Assembly (NCBI GenBank): GCA_002946415.1
Contig: NJPS01000031.1
Span: 1,178,001-1,242,000, forward strand
DNA length: 64,000 bases
Direction: 5' to 3'
From: Rutstroemia sp. NJR-2017a BVV2
Lineage: Eukaryota; Ascomycota; Leotiomycetes; Helotiales; Rutstroemiaceae
Below, piece by piece: positions 10,837 through 22,108 of this stretch. Within the stretch, counting starts at the first letter, position 1, and each line of letters begins with the position of its first letter. A program made the translations under genes and the position numbers. Under the pieces are notes generated by a model that was not told where the DNA came from, ran no database searches, and worked only from the letters and a program-made list of their open reading frames with translations.

Positions 10837-11925
10837 GCAGTAGGAAGAGCAATTGCAAGTAGTATGATTAGGGACTTATTTAACTGCCTCGGAACCCCAG
10901 AGTGGTCTATTTTACCTCAGACTGTCTCCAACTGTTAGCGGTGTTGTAGTAGACCATAGCCTCTTACTTATCATGCACGGCCTCATATCTGATACTACTC
11001 CACTTCCTTATCCGTCTTGTCACATACTGGTAGACCACGGTCTTCGAATAATCGAGTGGTCGTTGCCGGGGTTCTATGATGCTTGGTACTGCGGGGCCGC
11101 ACACCACATCGCCATTTCAACATCACACCAAAAAATCGGTCTGGCTAAGAAACTGATTATTTAAATAAAAAGTTATCTTTTGTATTCTTTTATATCTCAA
11201 CAAATTATTGGTCAATTCTTATGAAAACATACTCAGAATAGTCCCAGAAACCAGCTCTATACTTTTCGTATACATAGTACATTTTTATCTTCATTGCCGA
11301 TATTTCTATTAAATTACAAATATTTGGTGTGACATTTATTTTGGCCCCCTCGCGAGGTTAGGCATTGCGACAGGCTCCCACGGCCCCCAAGAGGTAGCTT
11401 CTGCTCCCGGTTCTCCTTAATTCCAAATACTTCTTTTCTCGAGTCAAGTAGGGTACCAGAATTCCGGTATCGTATCACATGGAATGGCTCACCGATCCCA
11501 CAAAGGTTTAAGCTGCGTGTTCCATCATGCAAGCAAGAGGCACAGAGCTAAATAAAGTAGATTGGGCATTGTGATGTACCTGATGGTACTTGTACATTGA
11601 TAAAGTGGCAGTGCGTGCAGCGGGTAGTCACGAATTCGCTATACTGTATGTAGATCATATTAGTCTCGTGAGCATACGTAGCAAAAGCTGGCCAGGTTGA
11701 TAGACCCACATCCGTGGGCTGCAGTTGTTGGAATACTGTAGCAGAAGTAGAATTTTTCAAATGAAGTAGGATAATCAACTGCACGATTATGTGGTTGTTT
11801 GATTTCTATTAGTAGAATTAAACCCATGACCAAAGACCAACTCCAATTCATACGCCAGTGCGGAGCGTTTCCCCTTCCCTCCAGCCTTGCACTTCCTCGA
11901 GTTACTCAATCCCAAATTCTCTGAC
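10837..11925. other. Intergenic, AT-rich in the middle
   Basis: No gene is seen. The stretch 11140-11320 is strongly AT-rich (ATTTAAATAAAA, then TTTTATATCTC) and may be an old repeat remnant or a matrix-type spacer. Confidence 0.45.
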
Positions 11926-12919
11926 CTAGTATACCATCTCGTGTGATGGATGCCAGTCCCTGAAGCCAACATAGAACACCCGTAACATTGCTCCCAGACC
12001 GATAAAAAATGGAATTAGCTGGCCAGCCGAGTCCAGAGTTCCAACGCCGGATATATGGTTCCATGTTATGCTGGCCTCCACTGCTATGATCACGATGGCA
12101 ACAAAGAGGACTAATGCTGCAGCACGGAGATAGTCCATCATAGAATTGCTTCGTGAGCTCCCAAGGCTACTTCTGTGAAGAGAGAAACCCTACGTTAGTA
12201 AAATGATCAAGTAGCGTACAGACTATGGGTTTGGCATACCTTGAGGGCTTTGTAGATAGCGTATCTCGAACTGACCCCGTGGCCGAGTTTTTCCTCCGCG
12301 TAGAAAACATGTTCCAGGCGGCATATACAAATAGCAGCGACATAATCAACAACCACGAAAACCATGCGAGGTTGAAGGCACGAAAGCCCTTATTATCGAG
12401 CTCGACTTTGTTGAACGCAAATCCGAACTCCGGACAACTGGGTTTCTGCCCGCCACTTTGGAAATGGCCTGCCCAAAACCAGAGCTGGAAGCACGAAGTC
12501 GCAAACAGCAGGATGGAGAAGAGCAGATTGTACACCCATCCACGACCAGCATCGCTTTCTCTGACTTCGCCTTTGACGATCTGTATAATACTTTCAAATA
12601 GGTTGAACACGATCACGGGGATAGAAAAGTATTGGTAGCCGAAAATGAGCAGCAGAACGATGTATATTTCGGAGAGCTGGAGATTGGATGTTTGGGTTGC
12701 CAGGGCTATGAAGGTGGCCACGCTGAAAATAATGTTGGAGTAGACTAGGCCTTGAGCTTCATCGCCTGCGAGTTTGCCGTGTCGCCGTCTCGGCATCGAG
12801 GCTATAACGGTGCTGTACCATTGTAGGTAGAAACCAATGCGAATTCCGAGGCCGTAGATATCGGAGTTTCCATCGACAACGCAATCAGTACCATTGGTAG
12901 ATAGGGTACTATTGGACAT
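11926..12919 (-). CDS. Seven-helix integral membrane protein of unknown function (308 aa)
   Basis: Two exons, 12919-12240 and 12172-11926, join in phase (donor GTATGC, acceptor CACAG; 927 nt including stop). About seven hydrophobic helices are visible: around IGFYLQWYSTVIASM, NIIFSVATFIALAT, IYIVLLLIFGYQYFSIPVIVF, LLFSILLFATSCFQLWFWAG, LAWFSWLLIMSLLFVYAAW, AAALVLFVAIVIIAVEASI and LIPFFIGLGAMLRVFYVGF. The N-terminus is short and has NxS/T glycosylation sites (NST, NGT), suggesting it faces outside or the lumen. A Ser/Arg-rich loop (TRRKNSATGSVRDTLSTKPSR) lies before the last two helices. I do not recognise the family, and the helix count alone does not make it a receptor. The start at 12919 was chosen over an upstream in-frame ATG because it gives a clean N-terminus. 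Confidence 0.75.
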
Positions 12920-14428
12920 GTTGAAATATGAAATAAATAAACCAACAGAGACAGGCCCGACAAGAACAAAACAAGACAAGAAGTTGTGTGGAATTAGGTT
13001 TGTAAATGCCCAAGCAGCAGACTTGATATAATATAACTGCACCACAGCTCATCAAGTATACGATGATACTTTAGAGAATGCACGTGCTGCTGCGCCGCTT
13101 TCTGCAGCTTGAAACAGTAAACCAACCCGAGAAAACGCAACTATCGCCGACCCAGGGAATGACTGGCAGTTGTGGACGGTATTTTAGTCCACCCATGCTC
13201 CTATCAAACACATCACTGAACCACCCAATCAACCCGGGTGCGAGGTTCTACTCCAACATCGCACTCCCTTTTCTGATGGAGTTTCAGCCAGCACGTTTAG
13301 CTTCTGTGATTACCATTGTATCGAGGCTCAACCATCTCAGAAATCTTCGAACATTTGAATGTGTGTGTTCCGAGTCGAGAAGTGGATCTCACCCCGCCTG
13401 TAGGCTGTCGTCCGCTGCGGCCAGGAACCCGAGCGCTTAGACCAAGTGCAAGCCTCCATCGATATGTCCTCTAACCAATTAATCCTGAAAGTGTGTCGAG
13501 GCTGCGACTTCAAATACTGCTCGCGACGATGTTACATGTGCGAAATTAGGAAGATGTTTCCGAAAACATAACACAGGACAACGCAAAAAGTAACGATTTA
13601 TCCAAGTACTAGACGTATAAGTTACTCTGGGCGCGTTATCGTTGACTGGTGTTCAGTCCTCTAGGCTCCGCATCTTTACACCTGTTAACACTATCGATAG
13701 CGATCTGGTGGGGTGCGTGGGTGTTCAAACCAAGTAAGCGGCGGTCAAGCTATATTTCCTTTTTTGAACCGAACTATTTGTCATTCATGCAATTACCTTT
13801 ATCAGATTTCCGTGCTTAAGGCGCAGCTTGGTAAATTCGACAAACGCTTCGGAATCCTCTCATGGTATGACTGGAGCGCATGCCCAGGCAGGCTAATTCG
13901 CAGATACCCTAAGCTGCGTCCTACAGTGAATAGCCTGGAACTGTCTGTCGTGGCTCTACTGTATAACCCGGCTCAGGCCCCGAACAATCCACAAAGGAGG
14001 TAAGTTTAGCCATAGACTTCAAGTCCGCGATGTAACTCCGTCCGCATTGGATACAGTGCTCATTCTTTCCAGCAATCAAGACGATACCAAGCTTCGATAT
14101 TGTCAAACAACTCAGTTCCTCTTTACCAGAAGCAGGGGTTGGCCCGTAAGAGGCGGGCACCATAACTAGGGATTCCCCGCCTCCAACACGGAAAGCATAT
14201 ATACTTAAATTTGACGACTCACTTGATTGACTTCTTTAGAGAGGAAACTAATTATTGCCTCTAATAACTATGCAGGCAGAACATCACGAAAATAGCATAT
14301 AAGCAGGGTAAAAAGGATACTAGATTGCTAAGTTCCTAATCTCCTTCCACTTCGTAAAACTTTCGTTTCTCACCGCAAAATATATATTAAAAATATAAAA
14401 ATTAACGAATGTGTGCCCAGATTCGGAC
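12920..14428. other. Intergenic: promoter of the membrane protein and 3' flank of the sugar transporter
   Basis: Short open frames at 13078-13440 and 13713-14003 show no domain, signal peptide or splice logic. A TATATATTAAAAATATAAAA tract at about 14380-14399 lies just after the transporter stop and may belong to its 3' untranslated region. Confidence 0.45.
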
Positions 14429-16554
14429 CTACAACTCATTCATCTTCTCTGTGCCTTCGGTCTTGTGCTCCGTAACTGGTGACTGTTTGCCATCATCGCT
14501 CATATCTTGCAATATTCTGTCCAGTCCCACTTCTCTCCTAACGGCTTCCATTCTCTCCAAGTCACCTCTTCCTACACCTTCGCTTCCAAAGACGAGATCC
14601 ATTTCTTCCACTAGAGGGTTGTCAGCATTTGTTCATTCGTCTATGCCGGAATATCGACCGCGCTTCTGAAGTTTCATGATTGAATAAAAAGGATAACTTA
14701 CATCCCAATCTGCTCGTCTCGGGAACACCCCACCAGATAAATGCCGCTCCCATATACGTCAATAGTCCGAAGAGGATATAAGTACCATAACTGATGCCAG
14801 TCAACATATCCGGAGTGACTTGGCCAACGATGAAGTTGTTCATCCAGTTACTACTGGCACCTAGCGCAATACCATATGGACGGCTAGAAAGGGGCCAGAT
14901 TTCAGCGACGAGAATCCAGGCACAAGGACCCCAGGAGTAGCCGAAATGAATAACGAAGAGCCTGGGTTGATGTTAGTTGAAATATACTAGATTGAACGAG
15001 AGAGGTAGGACATACCAAACCATGGCGACAGCAGCCCAACCAGCAGCTTTGTGTGTTTCCCATTGATCGCGGTTCTTGGCTACGATGACAGCAATGATGA
15101 TGTGGCAAGTTGCCATGCCGATGGCGCCGATCGTCAAGATGGGTTTGCGACCGAGTTTGTCAATGTAGAGGACTGAGGGGATGGTGGCGAGGAACATGAC
15201 GATTCCTACTACACCGGTAGCGAGAAGAGAGATGGTGTTGCTGGAAAGACCAAGGTCTTGGAAGATGGTGGGAGCATAGTAGAGAATTGCCTGATAAGGA
15301 TGTCAGTATCGATTCCTTCTTTTGTCGATTATTGCATTGCGAGAAAGTTAAGGAGGAGGTGGAGATAGCCCGAGAACTTACGTTAATACCTGTCCATTGC
15401 TGGAAGAACATAGTGACAGTCGCTACAATGACTCGCTTGAACATAGGTCTCGTTCTGAACAGGCTTCCAATGGCTACAAATTGCAACTTGGCAGTATTCT
15501 GCCAGCTCAATGTCTGCAAACCAGGCCACATCTCTGCGATTGTTCTCTTCTCAAACATACTCTGAGCTTTTATCTCCAAGAATTCTATCTCGACCAATTG
15601 GTGATCCATTGGTAGGCCTCTCAGTTTTGCGAGCACTCTTCTAGCCTCTTCTTCCCGCCCATGATGTGCCAACCACCTAGGACTGAAGGGCATGAAGATC
15701 ATTCCTGCAAACAAGACCAGAGCAGGGAATAACTGGAGGCAGATAGGTACCAACCATGATGCATCGGATTGTGTGTTGCCGGTTCCTCCAATATAGTTGG
15801 TGCCGTAATCGATCCAGAAGGAGATCATAATTCCAGCGCAGATAGCGAGTTGCTGTAGAGCGATCAAAGAACCTCTGACTTCTGGTGGTGCTACTTCAGC
15901 GTTGTACATTGGGACGATCATACTGAGGGATCCAACACCCATTCCGGTGATGAAACGGCCACCGAGGATAGCAGAGTGTCCGGCTGAAACAGAGGTTGCT
16001 TGGACGATGACGCCGACGATGAAAACAGCTGTGTGGTTCTGTTGTTAGTCTTGGACATGCTAACCCACTGCCTTCTCGGACTCAAGATGTATAGGTGGAG
16101 GAAGAAACTCACCAGTAGCGACCAAGATTCCATATTTTCTACTTAGTGTTTCCGCCATGAAACCACTTAGTAGTGTTCCAATCCAAGCACCAAGTTCCAA
16201 AATACTGGTCAACCATCCCTTCTTACTCTGGTCTGCAGGATTAGTGCTATCCCATTCGCCCATATGAGACATGAAAGAGTTCATTGTCAGTACGCCAGAG
16301 AAGACTCCCTGGTTGTATCCCTATCATGATAAAAAACGTAATTAGCACTTGTCTCAATCTCATGGATATACTGGAGTAGATTCTCAGAAGAGGGCCTTAT
16401 TTACATAGAGTAGTCCGCCAATGCAAGCAAATAGAGCAATACTGAAAACACGAAAGTTCTTCACAAGAGCTGCAGGCCCACTACTGCCCATGAGCTGCTG
16501 GCGACGCTCCAATGCCGCATCATGGAGACCGTGGACGGGGGCTCCACCTGGCAT
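14429..16554 (-). CDS. MFS sugar transporter (Sugar_tr family, 573 aa)
   Basis: Six exons join in frame: 16554-16405, 16320-16113, 16028-15382, 15290-15016, 14961-14702 and 14610-14429 (1722 nt). Junctions fall inside conserved motifs, which confirms them: GLLY|GYNQGVFSGVL, QQWTGIN|AILYYAPTIF and VPETSRLG|LEEMDLVFG. Other family signatures are GRFITGMGVGSLSMIVPMYNAEVAPPEVRG, the loop PFSPRWLAHHGREEEARRVLAKLRG, the repeat motif DKLGRKP and the late PETSRL motif. Twelve membrane helices are expected, with both ends in the cytosol. The fungal hexose/monosaccharide proton symporter branch is most likely. The exact sugar cannot be told from sequence. The length is normal for the family, and no metabolic neighbours point to a pathway. 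Confidence 0.94.
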
Positions 16555-19500
16555 GATGAGATTATTGTGTTGGCGAAATCGATTGAAACTGTGTAAATGC
16601 ACAAGAACAGAGGAATCGTTACAATAGTTGAGAAACAGCAGTCAACAGCCTTTTCATAGCATCTCTGAACATATACCCAGTAGCTCGTGGATCCTCTTCC
16701 TCGCAGTCCCACGAATCCTCTCTGCATATCAAAGCAGTCAGCATAGCTCCGGATAATATGATGGATAAATGGGAATGGCAAATGAAATTGAAGTGCCAGA
16801 GAAACCGCACTAAAAAGTGCAAAAACGCGGGATGTGGAGAAGCAATAACCCATCGTCGTACCCCGCATTCTGGCAAGGCCCTGTCATGTGCATTTAGGCT
16901 AAAGTCGGATAATGAGGTCCGGACAAGGGAAGGAAAATATATCACGATGTCACTCCACAGTCTGCATACACATGACCAATGAAGTCTCAGGCAGTCACGA
17001 ATTTTACGAAAAACACGGTGGCGGGTGGGATCGTGCGAGTCTGTATTGGTGCGGATCGTCATGTATACGATAAACGGTTTCAATCAAACCAATGGTCGGG
17101 AAAGATGATGCTCTTGCAGCTAGGGTTCAAGAAAAAGGACCGAGAGAGTAATGTACGAACTTGCCAGGACCACGACTAGTGACATCTGCACTTGTAAGTC
17201 CTTACGATTCTTCCGGTCCTGTGCAGTAGGTCGTCCAAGTCCCTGTCTCTTGCGAAGCTTGTGAGTTCCGCAGCTTTGGTTGATGGTACTATGTGCCTAA
17301 ACGTGATCCGACTTATCCATACTGGCAAGGTCTGGACGTAAGTGGAGAGATGACGATGTTGACCGAGTTGAGGTTTTCCAAATAGATGTAAAGTAACCGC
17401 AAGTTATGTTTAGCGGTCAGCCAAGTTATCGAACAAGTTCGTTCGGACTGCGTAGCTAACCGATAGGAAACAAGCATAAGTAGATTGAAATTTCTTGCTG
17501 CATACGTCGACAGTCTCCGAGCACACTCGAATTTCGTGTAAACGTGCTTTGCCGTCAGAATCTCCACGACTAGTGGATGGGCCAATGGCAAGGACATCTA
17601 CTTGATAATATAATTTGACAAGAAACTGTAGAGCGGTCGTACAGCGACGCAGGTAAGATGCTCCATGCAATCGCCTTATGAAGAAAGGAATATAGAAAGG
17701 GAGATGGCAAGGACAAGCTGCGTGGCTAGCAAATGGTATTTTGATATCGAAAATAAGCACATTGTACGTGAGAGCTCTGGGGGTGGTCTGATGCGATAGA
17801 GAATGCAGTAAGCAAATTAAGTAAAGGATGATTACTGCATAGCCTGCCTTACATGCCGTCCTCTCAAGGTAGTTTGTCACACAATGACTGCCTGACCTGT
17901 AGACCGCTGCAACGGCACACAGAATGGGCTGCTGTCGGATATGAATATCTTTTATTATACCAGTGCCTGCATTCATTGAACTCATCAGATGAAGATGTTG
18001 CAGTACGTGAGATAATGCATCTTGAGCAGCGCAAAGAGGCCCGAAAATGATCTTGTTTTCACAGTAAGTTATTTCCGGGGCATCGTTGATCTGGAAAGCG
18101 CAGTCGCATTCCAGTGAAAGTCGTCGGTTCAGCGGGTCTGCTCTGCAGCAGTAGAGCTTCATACTTTCACTCAGGCACTGGTCTGAAGATCACGACTCTA
18201 AGACAGAACCCCTCGAGACTTTACGACATAAATCGAATTGTCCACTTTCAACCAAGGCCGTCGACCATATTCATGGGTTTCCCACTCTACGAAGTAGGTC
18301 GCATCTTCTGCATTCCGTTCTCCCACTTTTGCCATCCATGTCGAGTTGACATTACACAATACCACTCCAACCCCATTTCTGGATTCTCTTGCCGGCCTCT
18401 GGTGGCCCTCGCGTGATACGGCATGGGGAAGGCATGTGCATTTCTCTACCATGACGCTTCGATTTCTTGCTGTCGCCAACGGAAGTGTCCCATTGCAAGC
18501 TCCCGTCTTCAGATCTAGTGAGATGTGACTAGTCATCGAAACCCGAGGATATCAACAAGCTTTTGAATCCTTCTGGCTTCTTCCAACCACGACCAAGCGG
18601 ATGGACATGGTAAATTTCCAAATTCTCGACTTCGGCAGTATATCTGAAGTCGCAATGAAGATAAGATCTGTCATTCTCAAATTACGGACCAAGTAAGGGT
18701 CTCAGCGGCTGTTGCGCATCTCCAACTGGATGAGAGCATTGAGAGGAGCACACATTGTGGGGAAGCTTGGTCGTATCTGCACGTACGGGTTCTCCTGCCC
18801 GTCATTAAAGACATTGTGATGAACTGTGGATCGACATAGTGAAGATGAAGTCTCTATAAGAAATCGTGCATCCTCTCCGACATCTTGCAGGCTCGGCGTT
18901 TAATTTGCTCGGCGGCAAGCAGTGACTAGTAGATGCGCTGCGTGAAGGTGCCGTCAGCAAGATTCCGATCGAAGGATTAAAGCACAACCGTGTGTGCTCA
19001 TACAATATCTGCATACCCATGTTTGCGCTCTGTGTCGAGAGCGAACATTTACTCCATTGCTACCTCGTCCCAGCATGGTCCACCCAATGCGGCAGAACGT
19101 GCATCTCTCGCGCAACATCAACATTAGGGAAGCACAGACCACCCCAAGGACCGTCCCCGCTCATCCCACCAACGACCAAGAAGCACACACTCGAAACGCG
19201 CAGCAGCAATCACTGGCTCCGCTATTTATGCTTCATTGGGCCGGAGAGGGCCAGGTGACATCAGGCGTCGATGGGACCTTCCTCGGAGAATATATTGCAT
19301 GATTTCCTAATCCGGTTATTCGGGTTGGTTGGTGGTGAATATTGACGATGGCTCCCCAGTTTGAAAAGGGTTTTGTTGCACGTCGGTTTTATGTCAAACA
19401 TAACGTGGCTTGATTTGACTATGCATTATCATGCTGGTGCATGTTAGTGTGGAGTATACGGGGGAGGTTCGATCTAGAGCATTTTACTGGGTTAGGATTG

Positions 19501-21730
19501 ATTGAGGAGAATTTCGCATGTTGGAGGGGCAAGAGCTCGACCGGTGAATTTATTTTGATAACTTCTGTAACTCGGTCGTTCAAGAAGAATACAAAGCCGT
19601 TGCGGAGCAGAAGTCTGGTCCGCATAAAGCAAGAAACATGAATGCAATTATAAGTGCGCAAAACGCTTAGCTTAGATGCCAGAGGGTACGCGTGTCTTGG
19701 AAGTTGGAGTGCGGGGGACCTCCCCTACACGTCTACTGTTACCTATATAAATCAATCTGGGTCTAATCTATCAACAATTGCTTCCGTTTCCTGCTCCCCT
19801 TCTCCTCCCTTCCGTCGTCCTCAAACTACCCATTAACCCATCAAGCCCATGTTGCATCTTTGGCAATAGTCTTGATGTTCACGCATGCTTCCGCTGAGTA
19901 TCAATTATTCCACCCCGGCACCCGCCCCGGAAGATAGACATGGGAAAGCGTGTCGGAAAGAGATTCAATGGACTAGCGGCGAGACTACAGGAGACAACCA
20001 ATGTATGGTATGGGCCTACGAGAGGACATTCATGGTATTAGTTAAATCTATGCAGTACAGGACAGTGGATCTATTTAATGATCACTCCAACCCATAGTTT
20101 AGTTGAAAGAGACTTACCTGAACCACTGCACCGAATCGCCCATTTGAAATGATACTGGTGCAACGGTTGAGAAATTAAGCAACATAGAGACTCGATGACA
20201 TTTCATGATATGATCAATGAATGGCCCGTAACTGGTTCTGTGGTTTTAACCTCTAGACAGTGGCACTAGCTATATCATTCAATAGAACATAATTGTGCTT
20301 GATCTAGATAGATCGATTCATTCTAAGGGGAGAGAGTAGGTCATTCATTATATGGCCTGCTCTCTTATATCAACTACCCTAATTTAGCACACCTGTGGGC
20401 TACGCTGTACAAGTGATTCTCTCCTGTAGCTATATGAATCATATTCCGACAAGTTCTCAGGACTTTGACAGTGGTCTTTCAGTATGGGAAAGCATTCATA
20501 CAACGAAGGGTCCAGTGAAGGTAGGGAGAAGGACGGGAAGAGACTAACACTAGAAGCAAGAATCTATTCACGACAGACATGAGTATATCTGGACGTGGGT
20601 GGCCTGAGTACCAACGGTTCACAAAAACATTAGGCCTGCATCAATACAAGAACTCCCACGTACTAGAATGTGTATCAATGGGATTCATATTAGAAACGGT
20701 TTAGTTGGCATCATGAGGAAACGACACTTGTTACAGGATTGGCCTTTCGAGATGATATCCAAAGGTAAGATATGACGACTAAAGGGAGGCATACTTTTCT
20801 AGGCGTATGGTTACAAACAAAGAGCACGGGATGATACATATATCAGACTGGTTGGATTCAAGTTACCAATACATCTAAACCTCATGCACGACTCGCACGA
20901 GAAATCCGAGACTCAAGACACAGGGAGCGCTGGATCTCGCCATACAAGCTATCGTATAGCTGCGGCCACACTTGATGGTATGTGTGCAAGATATGAAGAT
21001 CTGTGATAAGTGTGCACGCTCTCAAGATATCTGTAACTTCACAGATGAGAGATCCTGCGACTACACACACTCCAGTATGTTCGTTCAACTAGCACTGCAT
21101 GTGGCCGTAGCTGCTCCTGCATGCAGTTAATCTGCAAAGATGTGATGTGATGTGATGTGAAAGTGCAATGAATCGAAGTGAATATTGTATGAGAAGTGGA
21201 GGTGTGTAATGTGACGGACAGACCGAATATCATGTATGACCGATGAAGGTGTGTACGGAGACAAGTCCGGCCATGGAAATCGTCGAAGTAGTATTGCAAC
21301 AACACGATGTGACCTGGAATTAGTGCTGCGTATCTATCAAAACGCCGAGGAAGTTGTTTCGGTAGGTAGTACATATCTATCAGAATTCTTCCACATGGAA
21401 AAACCGTAGAGGATTCCGCCTACTCTAACAACTTACAGAAGCCTTCAATCATAACATGTACCTCATGTCTTTTCTTTATCTCGTAACTCTACCGTACATC
21501 CACTTCCCCTGAGGCTCTGTGAATCTACACTACACTACCTGTACACTCAACAACCCTTCCCTCCTATCCATCCTATCCCCCAATCCCAATCCCACCAATC
21601 CCTCCCACAACACCCACGCCGTAATCCTCCCACTACCACCTCACCTCACCTCACCTCACCTCTCCACCACCACCAAACGCAAACCTCAAACCCTCTCCAA
21701 ACAAGAAATCCGATCATCGATCTTACTCAG
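16555..21730. other. Five-kilobase gene-poor region
   Basis: I find no convincing gene. The longest open frame (17410-18162, minus strand, 250 codons) is rich in Cys, His, Leu and Arg, with no domain or codon-like bias, and looks like chance. The stretch 21139-21158 is a short tandem repeat of a five-base unit (GATGT, four copies), and 21640-21662 holds another (CACCT, about five copies). The left part next to 16555 is the sugar-transporter promoter. Confidence 0.45.
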
Positions 21731-22108
21731 ATGCTCCCTTTTGCGATATGCAACACACAATCTCGCCCTCTTATCTCTCAACTAGCAATATCAGATCCTG
21801 CGATGGACGACCAGATGACTTATCTAGTTTCGCATTTTGCGATCCTTTCTCGTGTTTCGAAACTTCGATTCATTGCGTGGATAGATAATTCCCGTGCGAG
21901 ATATGGGAAGGGGATGGAGACGGATACCAGTGCATTGGATGAAGAACTGTTGGGGAAACGCTGTGCCGCCAACCGACTGAAGGCTGAGTTGATGCGTGCG
22001 TGTGCATATGTAAGGTACGAGAGGGAAGTGATATTGAAAGAACTTACTTGGGTTACATGCAGGAAGAGATATGGACTTGATAATCAGAGCATGTTGAGTG
22101 TACTTTAA
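21731..22108 (+). CDS. Possible small hypothetical protein (125 aa, or 101 aa from 21803)
   Basis: An open frame follows a CT-rich, leader-like stretch (21520-21700), as real fungal genes often do. The C-terminal part has a protein-like mix (DDQMTYLVSHFAILSRVSKL, then DEELLGKRCAANRLKAELM) with helical pattern. There is no recognisable domain, signal peptide or membrane segment. The in-frame ATG at 21803 is an equally good start. It may be a chance frame, and support is weak. Confidence 0.25.
   Translation: MLPFAICNTQSRPLISQLAISDPAMDDQMTYLVSHFAILSRVSKLRFIAWIDNSRARYGKGMETDTSALDEELLGKRCAANRLKAELMRACAYVRYEREVILKELTWVTCRKRYGLDNQSMLSVL

Noticed and set aside
17410..18162. 250-codon minus-strand frame as a gene
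   Set aside because: Random-looking composition and no family. Kept only as an observation about the gene-poor region.
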